DNA from: Accumulibacter sp.
Lineage (GTDB): Bacteria; Pseudomonadota; Gammaproteobacteria; Burkholderiales; Rhodocyclaceae
Length of the DNA stretch: 43,078 nt
Assembly: GCA_031257115.1 (NCBI GenBank)
Contig: JAIRPF010000023.1
Location: 1 to 43,078, forward strand
Reading direction: 5' to 3'
Positions 15,076-21,875 of this stretch are shown in pieces; positions within the stretch are counted from its first letter, which is position 1, and each line of letters begins with the position of its first letter. Under the pieces are notes generated by a model that saw only the letters and a list, made by a program, of their open reading frames with translations, made no database searches and was not told where the DNA came from. The translations under genes and the position numbers were made by a program.

Positions 15076-16146
15076 ATGGATGAGGCATCGCATTTTTCGT
15101 CCGTGCGGAAAGCGGTTCCGCCGAACGGAAAGAAAAGCGCCGGCGAACCGGCGGACGGCGGCGAAATACTCCCGCTGGGCGACATGATGGGAAAGCTGCG
15201 CGTCCAGGAAGTGCGCGACGCGGACGAGCAGGCGGCCAACATCACGGCGTGGTATCAGGAATACGACCAGATCAGCGCCGGCAAATTCTACGGCATGACC
15301 AGCGAGACCTGGCTGGGGCGCACGCAGTTCTTCCTGGAGCGCACCAACCGGGCGTTGCGGCAAACCTGCGTCGTCTGGCCCGGCGCTTTCTGGTTCGGGC
15401 TGCCGCGCTACGACAGCGCGGACGCGCGCGTCGACATCTTTCCGCTGAAAAACGACGCCATCGCCGTCCGCCCCGGAAGCGTCGACTTCGAGCTGCTGAC
15501 GCCGGACGCCTACGACATACTGGGCATCGTCGTCGGCGAGGACATCCTGACGCGCTACGCCGAGGCCATCGAGTTTCCCGGCCTGGCGGAAGTCGTGCGC
15601 CGGGGCGAGGTGTTCTCCGTCGGCCAGGAGCGCAAGAAGGATTTCTGGTGGCGTCTGTCCTCCACGCTGGAGAACGCCAAGCGGATGAGCGACGCGGGCA
15701 GCATGTCCGAGGCCGCGTGCGGCATGATGGAAGAAGAAATAGTCTCCGGCCTGATCGGCCTGATCGCCAGCTCCGCCGGAATGAGCGCGCCGAGGCGCAG
15801 CAAGCTCAACTACCGGAAAGTCGTCTCGCGCGCTCGGGAATACCTGCTGGCGCATCCCGACAAGGTGATTTCGATCACGGAACTGTGCGAAAACCTCTAC
15901 GTGAGCCGCCGCACGCTGCAAAACTGTTTCCACGAAGTTCTGGGCATCTGCCCCATGACCTATCTCAAGGCGCTGCGGCTCAACGCCGTGCGGCGCGCCC
16001 TGAAGGAAGGCGTCTCGCGCGACGGCCGGACGGTGCAGGACGTCGCGGCCTCTCACGGTTTCTGGCACATGAGCCAGTTCGCCGCCGACTACCGCCGCCT
16101 GTTCCAGGAACTGCCCTCCGAAACGCTGCGCGGCGGCCGGAGATAG
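15076..16146 (+). CDS. eutR: AraC-family activator of the eut operon, EutR
   Basis: A 356-residue regulator with a C-terminal AraC-type double helix-turn-helix (residues about 245-345: KVISITELCENLYVSRRTLQ and GFWHMSQFAADYRRLFQELP). The N-terminal sensing domain contains WYQEYDQISAGKFYGMTSET and FFLERTNRALRQ, typical of EutR. EutR homologues activate eut genes when both ethanolamine and adenosylcobalamin are present. An AAGGGG five bases before the ATG supports the start. The first 35 residues (Lys/Gly/Pro-rich) are not conserved in my memory of the family. Its position divergent from eutB fits local control. Confidence 0.93.
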   Translation: MDEASHFSSVRKAVPPNGKKSAGEPADGGEILPLGDMMGKLRVQEVRDADEQAANITAWYQEYDQISAGKFYGMTSETWLGRTQFFLERTNRALRQTCVVWPGAFWFGLPRYDSADARVDIFPLKNDAIAVRPGSVDFELLTPDAYDILGIVVGEDILTRYAEAIEFPGLAEVVRRGEVFSVGQERKKDFWWRLSSTLENAKRMSDAGSMSEAACGMMEEEIVSGLIGLIASSAGMSAPRRSKLNYRKVVSRAREYLLAHPDKVISITELCENLYVSRRTLQNCFHEVLGICPMTYLKALRLNAVRRALKEGVSRDGRTVQDVAASHGFWHMSQFAADYRRLFQELPSETLRGGRR

Positions 16147-16154
16147 CGCGAAAA

Positions 16155-16470
16155 TCTTTCGACCACGGCGGGCGCGGTGGACGCGGCGAAAGGCGGCGCC
16201 ATGAAAATTCCCCTCCATGCCGGCGGAATCCGGTATCCGGAAAGTTCAGGAGTTTTCCGGCCGCCATTCCGGACATCGCCCCGCGCCGGTATGATAGATT
16301 CCTTTTTCCGCTTCTCGCCGCGTCCGCCGTGGTTGAAAAGATTTTTCGTCGTGTTCATTGTGTTCGTCGTGGTTGAAAAAATTTCCGCCCTGCGCCTTTC
16401 GCCGTGGCTGGCCGCTTTCATGAGCCTTTCTCCGCGCCTTTCCGCGCACTCCGTGGCCAAGGGAAAAAGA
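16155..16470. repeat. Cluster of family A repeats between eutR and queA
   Basis: The gap holds several 9-base-period repeat units in both orientations: gaccacggcgggcgcgg (from about 16161), cgccgcgtccgccgtggttg (about 16316), then cgtcgtgttcattgtgttcg, and ttccgcgcactccgtggcca just before queA. No gene is visible. A reading frame that runs from here into queA is only an N-terminal extension of queA through repeats. Confidence 0.65.
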
Positions 16471-16484
16471 ACGGCGATCGGGTC

Positions 16485-17585
16485 ATGGAAGTAGAACTTT
16501 TCGATTATCGGCTCCCCGAAGAATTGATCGCCCAGCGCCCCGCGCCGGAACGGGACGCTTCGCGCCTGCTCGTCTGCGCCGCGGGGGATCGCCCGTTCGC
16601 GCACCGGCGCTTTTCCGACCTGCCCGATCATCTGCGGGCGGGCGACGTGCTCGTCTTCAACGATTCCAGGGTCATCCGCGCGCGGCTCATCGGCGAGCGC
16701 GAGGGGACGGGCGGGCGCGTCGAACTTTTTCTGCTCCAGCGCCACGCGAGCGGCGATCCGGCGCGGGAGCAGGAACGATGCGACGTCTGGCAGACGCTCG
16801 CGAAGCCCGCCAAACGGCTGCGCGCGGGCGACCGCGTCCTTTTCGGCGGCCTTGCCGCGACCGTCATGCGCAAGTCGCCGGACGGCTCCCTGATCGTCCG
16901 CTTCGCCCCGCCGCCCGGCGAGGACTTCGACGCGGCGCTGGAAAGGCTCGGCCACATCCCGCTGCCGCCGTATATCCGCCGCGCGGACGACGCGGAGGAC
17001 GCGCGGCGCTACCAGACGGTCTATGCCAGCGCCCCCGGCTCGGCCGCCGCGCCGACGGCCGGCCTGCATTTCACGCCCGATCTTCTCGACCGGCTGCGCG
17101 CCCAGGGCGTCGAAACGGTCTTCGTCACCCTCCACGTCGGCCTCGGCACCTTCCGCCCCGTGAAAACGGAACGGGTCGAGGATCACGCGATGCACACGGA
17201 GCACTACCACATCGGCGAGGACGCCGCCCGCCGCATCAACCTCGCGCGGCAGGAGAACCGCCGCATCATCTGCGTCGGCACGACGGCCGTGCGCGCCCTG
17301 GAAAGCGCGTCCCGCCGGGATCACGCGGGCAACCGCCGCGTGCCGGCCGGCTGGGGAAGCACCGACATCTTCATCTATCCCGGCCACAACGACCGTTTTT
17401 TCATGGTCAAGGGCCTGATCACCAATTTCCACCTGCCGAAATCGACCCTGCTGATGCTCGTGTCGGCCTTCATGGGCCGCGAGGAAACGCTGCGCGCCTA
17501 CCGCGAAGCGGTGCGGGAACGCTATCGCTTTTTCAGCTACGGCGACGCGATGCTGCTACTGCCGGACAGGGAATACGGCGACTGA
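16485..17585 (+). CDS. queA: S-adenosylmethionine:tRNA ribosyltransferase-isomerase QueA
   Basis: A 366-residue QueA, which makes epoxyqueuosine in tRNA by transferring the ribosyl part of SAM to preQ1. Hallmarks: FDYRLPEELIAQRPAPERDASRLL, LVFNDSRVIRARL, GRVELFLL, LPPYIRR, YQTVYA, the signature AAPTAGLHFTPDLLDRL, HVGLGTFRPV, TTAVRALES, TDIFIYPG and LITNFHLPKSTLLMLVSAFMG. The ATG at 16485 gives the standard MEVELFDYRLP start; an upstream ATG at 16404 would read through repeats. The usual neighbour tgt does not follow; a prophage remnant does. Confidence 0.97.
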   Translation: MEVELFDYRLPEELIAQRPAPERDASRLLVCAAGDRPFAHRRFSDLPDHLRAGDVLVFNDSRVIRARLIGEREGTGGRVELFLLQRHASGDPAREQERCDVWQTLAKPAKRLRAGDRVLFGGLAATVMRKSPDGSLIVRFAPPPGEDFDAALERLGHIPLPPYIRRADDAEDARRYQTVYASAPGSAAAPTAGLHFTPDLLDRLRAQGVETVFVTLHVGLGTFRPVKTERVEDHAMHTEHYHIGEDAARRINLARQENRRIICVGTTAVRALESASRRDHAGNRRVPAGWGSTDIFIYPGHNDRFFMVKGLITNFHLPKSTLLMLVSAFMGREETLRAYREAVRERYRFFSYGDAMLLLPDREYGD

Positions 17586-17649
17586 TTCCATTCCGGGAAA
17601 ATACTTTGTCGAATTCGCGTGTCGTTTCCATTGCGGAGGCGGAATGAAA

Positions 17650-17796
17650 TAACCACGACGAACACAACGGACACGGTGAAAAGCGAAAGAAAGAAGCCGT
17701 CATATCGGCGCAGACGGAAATCGAACACTGGCGCATTTCCGTCATTCCCGCGAACACGGAAATCCAGCGCGTACATTCCAGCGCAAAGCGCCGCAA
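17650..17796. repeat. Family A and B repeats on the left flank of the prophage remnant
   Basis: aaccacgacgaacacaacgg (family A, from 17650) is followed by a degenerate family B element (gtcattcccgcgaacacgga from 17741, then aatccagcgcgtacattcc). The latter matches, in inverted orientation, the repeat near 21604-21656 on the other flank. No gene is seen in 17586-17921. Confidence 0.55.
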
Positions 17797-17870
17797 ACCA
17801 GGTTTCCCTCACGAGAGATATGGAACCATTCATTCGGTCTGCAAAATAAATGCCTTTGCCCCTTTAGTTC

Positions 17871-17896
17871 CGGCCCCTTTGATTGGGCCGTTTTTG
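17871..17896 (+). terminator. Candidate intrinsic terminator
   Basis: Stem CGGCCC (17871-17876) and GGGCCG (17885-17890) with an 8-base loop is followed by TTTTTG on the plus strand. It could end plus-strand transcription coming from queA, or be the remains of a prophage terminator. Confidence 0.5.
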
Positions 17897-17921
17897 TTGG
17901 ATTTCGCCTTACTCACCCAGC

Positions 17922-18336
17922 CTATACAAGCTTCTCATCCTTGTACTCCTCATAGAATCGATCGTAATCCTTTTTGAAAATCTGCATCCCGACCACGGTG
18001 ATGTCGTGGTCGAGGCGCATGGACTTTCGCTTGGCGGGCGTCCCCCGGTAGATCAGCACGTCGAGTGGCCCCGTCTCCTTGTCACGCACCTGCTCCAGGA
18101 ACCGTTTCCAGCCCGTGAGCAGGATCGGCGGGACGATGATGAGGATTGCGCCTCGCCTCGCCCATCAGCGTCTTGTACAGGGCGGAAACAGTGGACATGA
18201 CCGTCTTGCCCAGGCCCATGTCGGGGTAGTACCCGGCGCGGACCAGCGGGGCAAGCGTGTCGATGGTTCGTTCCTGGAAGGGGTAGAGATCGAAGGGGAG
18301 TTGGTAATACTGGAGGACGGTTTGGGTCGGGGTCAT
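17922..18336 (-). pseudogene. Frameshifted, truncated phage SNF2/DEAD-like helicase
   Basis: The reverse strand starts with an ATG at 18336 and reads LPFDLYPFQERTIDTLAPLV, then the Walker A motif in YPDMGLGKTVMSTVSAL. After LMGEA the helicase sequence moves to another frame near 18150: ILIIVPPILLTGWKRFL, LDVLIYRGTPAKRKSMRLDH and VVGMQIFKKDYDRF, ending at a stop at 17922. A one-base indel therefore splits the gene, and everything after the first part of the helicase core is missing. The family is a SWI2/SNF2-type DNA translocase of phages. It cannot be functional as it stands. Confidence 0.75.
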
Positions 18337-18348
18337 GGGTTCTCATGA

Positions 18349-18368
18349 CCCCCTGTGGATACAGGGGG
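18349..18368. repeat. Small hairpin before the helicase fragment
   Basis: CCCCCTGT, loop GGAT, ACAGGGGG: a perfect 8-bp stem in the 40-base gap between the antitoxin stop and the helicase-fragment start. It overlaps the only purine-rich stretch that could act as ribosome binding site for the helicase start. No T-run follows on either strand. Confidence 0.5.
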
Positions 18369-18376
18369 GCAAGGCC

Positions 18377-18745
18377 TCATGCCGCCTTCCTTATCCTTGT
18401 GGAGTGCAGCGTCTGTTTTGGTGCCTTGGCGCTTTCCTTTAGCCGTATTTCCGCCGCTACGTCGTTTAGCAGACGTTTCTTCTCATGCTCGGCAAAACGC
18501 TTCAACGCTTGACGCATCAGGGTTTGGTACCCAAGCCCGTTGATAGTGGCGATCGCCCTAAAATCATCGATCAACGATTTTTCCAACCGAATCGAAATAG
18601 GTTGCAAGCCAAGCGCGGCATTTACAAGGGCCTCGGTCGTCCCCTGTTCTTCATTGCTCAGTACCCTCATGAACTTATCATCCTCGCCGAGCGCACCAGA
18701 TTCCCAAGCCTCATCAGTCCCTTCAATAGTAGCCTGCGTGGTCAT
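18377..18745 (-). CDS. CopG/BrnA-type antitoxin
   Basis: A 122-residue protein. The centre reads LGLQPISIRLEKSLIDDFRA, then NGLGYQTLMRQALKRFAEHE, the ribbon-helix-helix pattern of CopG/BrnA-type antitoxins (PF12441-like). The N-terminal half (TIEGTDEAWESGALGEDDKFMRV) and its length recall a common subgroup that starts 'GTDEAWESGxLG'. AGGAG lies 6 bases before the ATG. It follows the toxin-like gene by 34 bases on the same strand, so the order is toxin then antitoxin, as in brnTA. It probably neutralises the partner and represses the shared promoter. Confidence 0.78.
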   Translation of the reverse strand: MTTQATIEGTDEAWESGALGEDDKFMRVLSNEEQGTTEALVNAALGLQPISIRLEKSLIDDFRAIATINGLGYQTLMRQALKRFAEHEKKRLLNDVAAEIRLKESAKAPKQTLHSTRIRKAA

Positions 18746-18779
18746 AGTATCTCCTAACTAGCAATAAAAGCATCAACAA

Positions 18780-19079
18780 TTATTTAGCCAATAGCTGCTT
18801 TTTTCTATACATATCCTGGATTTTAACAGTTGCATCGTAAGCGGATTTAATATAAATACCTTCACCACGCTCTACGAATATCACCTTCAATTTCCTTCCG
18901 TAATCCGTTTCGGATACAAACCACTTGGTAGGCGGGTCAGTTCTATGCTCCTCACGGGTATCCTCTACATAGTTCCCCATGAGGTTAGCGAAGCACTGCT
19001 TAATATCGCACTCAGTAACAGGAGGGGACTTGCCAGCGAGTTTGTTCCGTATACGTGGTGATACCACCAACCTTTCCAT
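18780..19079 (-). CDS. BrnT-like (RelE-fold) putative toxin
   Basis: A 99-residue protein: MERLVVSPRIRNKLAGKSPP, then CDIKQCFANLMGNYVEDTRE, then the strongly conserved EEHRTDPPTKWFVSETDYGRKLKVIF and a final strand and helix. This matches a small family often annotated (wrongly, in my view) as ADP-ribosyl-dinitrogen reductase hydrolase, which has the layout of BrnT/RelE-type RNase toxins. The ATG at 19079 follows a perfect AGGAGG at 5 bases; a longer frame to 19301 runs antisense to nothing conserved and is rejected. Paired with the CopG-type antitoxin downstream. RNase activity is inferred from fold only. Confidence 0.72.
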   Translation of the reverse strand: MERLVVSPRIRNKLAGKSPPVTECDIKQCFANLMGNYVEDTREEHRTDPPTKWFVSETDYGRKLKVIFVERGEGIYIKSAYDATVKIQDMYRKKQLLAK

Positions 19080-19203
19080 AGGCACCTCCTGAGGATGAAC
19101 AGAACTCCATTGTATATACAACCAAAGCGGATGTCTACAGATTTTATAGGTATACAAAATCGTCCTCGCGGCTTGCCCCAGTTCCAAGGAAACTACTGAC
19201 TGG

Positions 19204-19377
19204 TCATTTGTGCCGCTCCATGTAGTCCTCCAGGATGGTGAGTTCCAGGTCCCGCGCCTCTTGATCCTCTGGGTAGGGCGGTGTTTTCGATCCCTTCCCA
19301 AGCGTTTGCTGGAAGTAGTCCAGTACGACGACCAGGATGAAAAAGATGAGGGCGGACCAGAGGATGATTTTTACCAT
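19204..19377 (-). CDS. 57-residue single-pass membrane protein of the prophage remnant
   Basis: A short frame: MVKIILWSALIFFILVVVLD, then YFQQTLGKGSKTPPYPEDQE and an acidic helix ending MERHK. Residues about 4-20 form one membrane segment, with a charged tail likely in the cytoplasm. The ATG begins directly after the TAG of the upstream 205-residue gene, with AGGAGG 6 bases before it, so it is translationally coupled. The context suggests a phage accessory protein, perhaps spanin- or holin-like by size, but no family is recognised. Confidence 0.6.
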   Translation of the reverse strand: MVKIILWSALIFFILVVVLDYFQQTLGKGSKTPPYPEDQEARDLELTILEDYMERHK

Positions 19378-19995
19378 CTACTTCCTCCTGACCGGGAACG
19401 GGATCACGTTCGATGTGGTCTGGGCCACGAGCTTTTTCCTTGATTTCGGTTTCGATTTCGGCGCTGGGTAGGGGACTCCTTCGTCGTCGATCAGGGCATT
19501 GCCTATCATCCTGGATTCCAGAAGAGGGGCATTTTTGAGGGCAGCCTGAAATACTTTTTCACCAACGCCATAACCAGAATCGCGCTCGAATAGCTCATAT
19601 GTCAAGGTATGCTGATATGGTCTCTTCATGTACTCGGTAATGAATTCGGTTGGAGTCAAAACCTCCGCCAGGTCTTTTATACCATACGTATTGTCCTCTA
19701 CATCCATTCTCATCCCGACGCGAGCACGAGTGTCATATGGTGCTTCATTCCCTGCTACCAATACCCTCTCAATACCTTTTAAGGTACCGTCATATAACCC
19801 AAGAGACTCATAACAGAATAACCATACAAGATTCCACTCCGCCAGATACTTTCCAAAAATAAAGTGTGCCGTGGCGTCATTGCCGCAGGGGTACCTGGTG
19901 GTGTATTTCTCCAAAAGCTGCTTGAACGTCACCGGCGACCACAGCAAATATCCCTTTTCCTCTTTCATGATTCGTCCCGTATTGGTATAACTCAT
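19378..19995 (-). CDS. Hypothetical prophage protein
   Basis: A 205-residue soluble protein that I do not recognise. The N-terminus reads MSYTNTGRIMKEEKGYLLWS, the middle is mixed (HFIFGKYLAEWNLVWLFCYE, then GIERVLVAGNEAPYDTRAR) and the C-terminus is basic (APKSKPKSRKKLV ... FPVRRK). AAGGAG lies 8 bases before the ATG. Codon use is more AT-rich than in neighbouring housekeeping genes, in line with foreign origin. It lies 15 bases after the tail-chaperone-like gene and directly before the 57-residue membrane protein, so all three may be one transcript. Confidence 0.6.
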   Translation of the reverse strand: MSYTNTGRIMKEEKGYLLWSPVTFKQLLEKYTTRYPCGNDATAHFIFGKYLAEWNLVWLFCYESLGLYDGTLKGIERVLVAGNEAPYDTRARVGMRMDVEDNTYGIKDLAEVLTPTEFITEYMKRPYQHTLTYELFERDSGYGVGEKVFQAALKNAPLLESRMIGNALIDDEGVPYPAPKSKPKSRKKLVAQTTSNVIPFPVRRK

Positions 19996-20010
19996 ATCAT
20001 CCGCTCCTTG

Positions 20011-20772
20011 TCAAGATTCAAGATAGAACAGCTTGCCGCGAACCAGGAGCGCGCTCCTGGCATGATACAGGATTTTCCCCGTCACGGTGTCGAGGAATCC
20101 GTTCGGCGTGGCGGGTCGTAGGTGGCCCTGCGGGTGCCGGAACGGCCTCCCGATGCCCAGCAGGCGCAGCAGGTAGGGGTTTTCGCTCACGTAGTCGCTG
20201 ATGTCGGAGACGCCCCAGGCGGTGGTGGCGATCAATCCCTTCAATTTCAGGGCTGTTTCGTTCTCTTCTCGGAGGCGGGGCCTCCTGGCAGGCGCGTGAG
20301 GAATCCCGGTAGCCCGGTATATTTCCCGCGGCATATTGAGAGAGGAACCCCATTGCGCTTGCCATAGAAGAATACTCGTCAGTTTTTTTACCTGTTCAGC
20401 CTCGGCTTTCACACGGTAGGCCGCAAGGTCGTCCGCGCGCTTCTTCACCTCGGCGCGGAAATCCTTGAGGAGCAAAACCATTTTCGCGTTGGACTTGTTG
20501 TACGGGAGATCATGCCCCTGGTAGCTCACGCCCTTCCAGTCAAGCAGAATGGTTTCGGCAAACACCTCCGCCATCAACTCGTTGGACAACTTGTCGGATG
20601 CCTCGTCATTGGCCTCCAGCGCGGCCCGGTGGCACTCTACCAGCGAAGTCAGCAAACGTCCGTAGTTAAAGTTATTGGTGCGGGCGATAAGAAATTCCGC
20701 GTCGCCGATCTTCTGCCAAGCGCCATAAACCTCGGCGTTCTCGTCCGTTGCGAAGGTCTCGAAAATATCCAT
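20011..20772 (-). CDS. Phage tail assembly chaperone-like protein with C-terminal extension
   Basis: A 253-residue protein. Residues about 1-120 resemble the tail assembly chaperone family of long-tailed phages: MDIFETFATDENAEVYGAWQ, then GDAEFLIARTNNFNYGRLL, EVFAETILLDWKGV and NAKMVLLLKDFRAEV. Residues about 130-190 (TSILLWQAQWGSSLNMPREI, then RPRLREENE) resemble the short protein often made by frameshift after the chaperone. Here both are in one continuous frame. The last 60 residues (GHLRPATPNGFLDTVTGKI) are unfamiliar. The ATG at 20772 is 5 bases after AAGGAG; GTG 20778 and ATG 20775 are alternatives. It may be a decayed fusion. Confidence 0.55.
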   Translation of the reverse strand: MDIFETFATDENAEVYGAWQKIGDAEFLIARTNNFNYGRLLTSLVECHRAALEANDEASDKLSNELMAEVFAETILLDWKGVSYQGHDLPYNKSNAKMVLLLKDFRAEVKKRADDLAAYRVKAEAEQVKKLTSILLWQAQWGSSLNMPREIYRATGIPHAPARRPRLREENETALKLKGLIATTAWGVSDISDYVSENPYLLRLLGIGRPFRHPQGHLRPATPNGFLDTVTGKILYHARSALLVRGKLFYLES

Positions 20773-20774
20773 CA

Positions 20775-20981
20775 TCACTCCTTTGGGGTTATCAGGAAGC
20801 CGCCACGTGATCGCGGCGGCGCCACATCAAGCATACACCCGCGACTCTCGCCATCCATGATGGCGGCGAAGGGCATCCCGATCATGACATCCTGGTTGAT
20901 CGCTCCGGCCACCACCTTGCCGCCGGAATACTTGATCTTTGGCAGAATGAAAACGCGGCCATTCTTTGAAGCGATAAAAGG
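20775..20981 (-). pseudogene. 5'-truncated phage gene upstream of the tail chaperone
   Basis: Read on the minus strand, a frame of 68 codons ends in TGA at 20775-20777, overlapping the start region of the next gene (TGATGATG). It reads FIASKNGRVFILPKIKYSGG, then VVAGAINQDVMIGMPFAAIM and GGFLITPKE. A stop precedes it and there is no start codon at its beginning. It looks like the C-terminal part of a phage structural protein whose 5' part was lost or frameshifted. It marks one edge of the remnant. Confidence 0.5.
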
Positions 20982-21875
20982 TCAGGCGCATTCACTTTAA
21001 TTCCGCATCTTTGCTCAAAACATAAATCTTTCCAGTCCTTATTCTCTTCCGTCACGCGGCCAATAATTCCATTTCTCATTTCCCTTGCGAAATGTAATTG
21101 CCGTGTCGAGCGCGAAGATGAGCAAGACGCCGCAATTCATCTTGCGGCTTTCGGGCGTGATCGGAGGATCAACGGATCAGCGTAGCTTGAGTAAACGCGA
21201 AGCGGTACAACCCGGCAATAGGGGACGCCGGAAAAATGCGATGAACGAATGCCGGGCCGCGCTTTGCCTGCTCAATCCGCGAATCCGAGGAACCGGCGGC
21301 GCGCGGGGTCGAGGCGGGCGAAGCGAATCCCAACCTTGCGGAATTCCGGTCGTTTGTCAATAATTACGCTGCGTCGCGGTATCGCGGGCGTCATGGGACG
21401 CTTGCCAGCGTCGTGTCCCGGCTCCCTGAACGACGTGCTCGCCGCCGCGCGGCGGTTGGCCGGAAAGGTCGTCAAGGAGTTGAAGTGAAAAACCTTTTGG
21501 AGCGTTTCCGATTCAAGTGATGGCCATTCCATTTCCTCGGCATTCCCGCGAAAGCGGGAGTCCGGCGCGCTGCCTCCGGCCCGAAAGGCCGTGGATCCAA
21601 AGGATGCGGCGCCGCGCGCCGGAATATACGCGCTGGATTCCCGCTTTCGCGGGAATGACGGGAATTTTTGGGCGAATGATGGAAATTTGCTGGCGTTCGA
21701 TTCAAAAACGCGCCACCTGCGGAGATACGGAGGCACGGGGAAAACGCGGAGACAGGCCCGAAGGGCGTGAGACGGCCTGCGGAGCGGGACGCGGCGACGC
21801 CGCGCAAAATCTTTTGCGTCGCCTTTCTCCGCGCATCTTCCACGGCTCCGCGCTTCCGCGCCGGGCGGTTCGATC
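20982..21875. other. Gene-free stretch between prophage remnant and rseP, with repeats
   Basis: No gene is supported in this stretch. It contains family B hairpins at 21541-21560 and 21637-21656 (ATTCCCGC, TTTC, GCGGGAAT), the short motif ttggagcgtttccgattcaa near 21498 (also near 5602), and family A units at about 21716-21860 (acggaggcacgggg ... ctccgcgcatcttccacgg). The 65-codon minus frame at 20882-21079 may be more debris of the truncated phage gene. In most beta- and gammaproteobacteria dxr and cdsA would lie here, upstream of rseP. Confidence 0.55.

Noticed and set aside
14749-16218. Minus-strand frame of 489 codons opposite eutR
   Set aside because: eutR has AraC motifs, a promoter and a ribosome binding site; the opposite frame has none.
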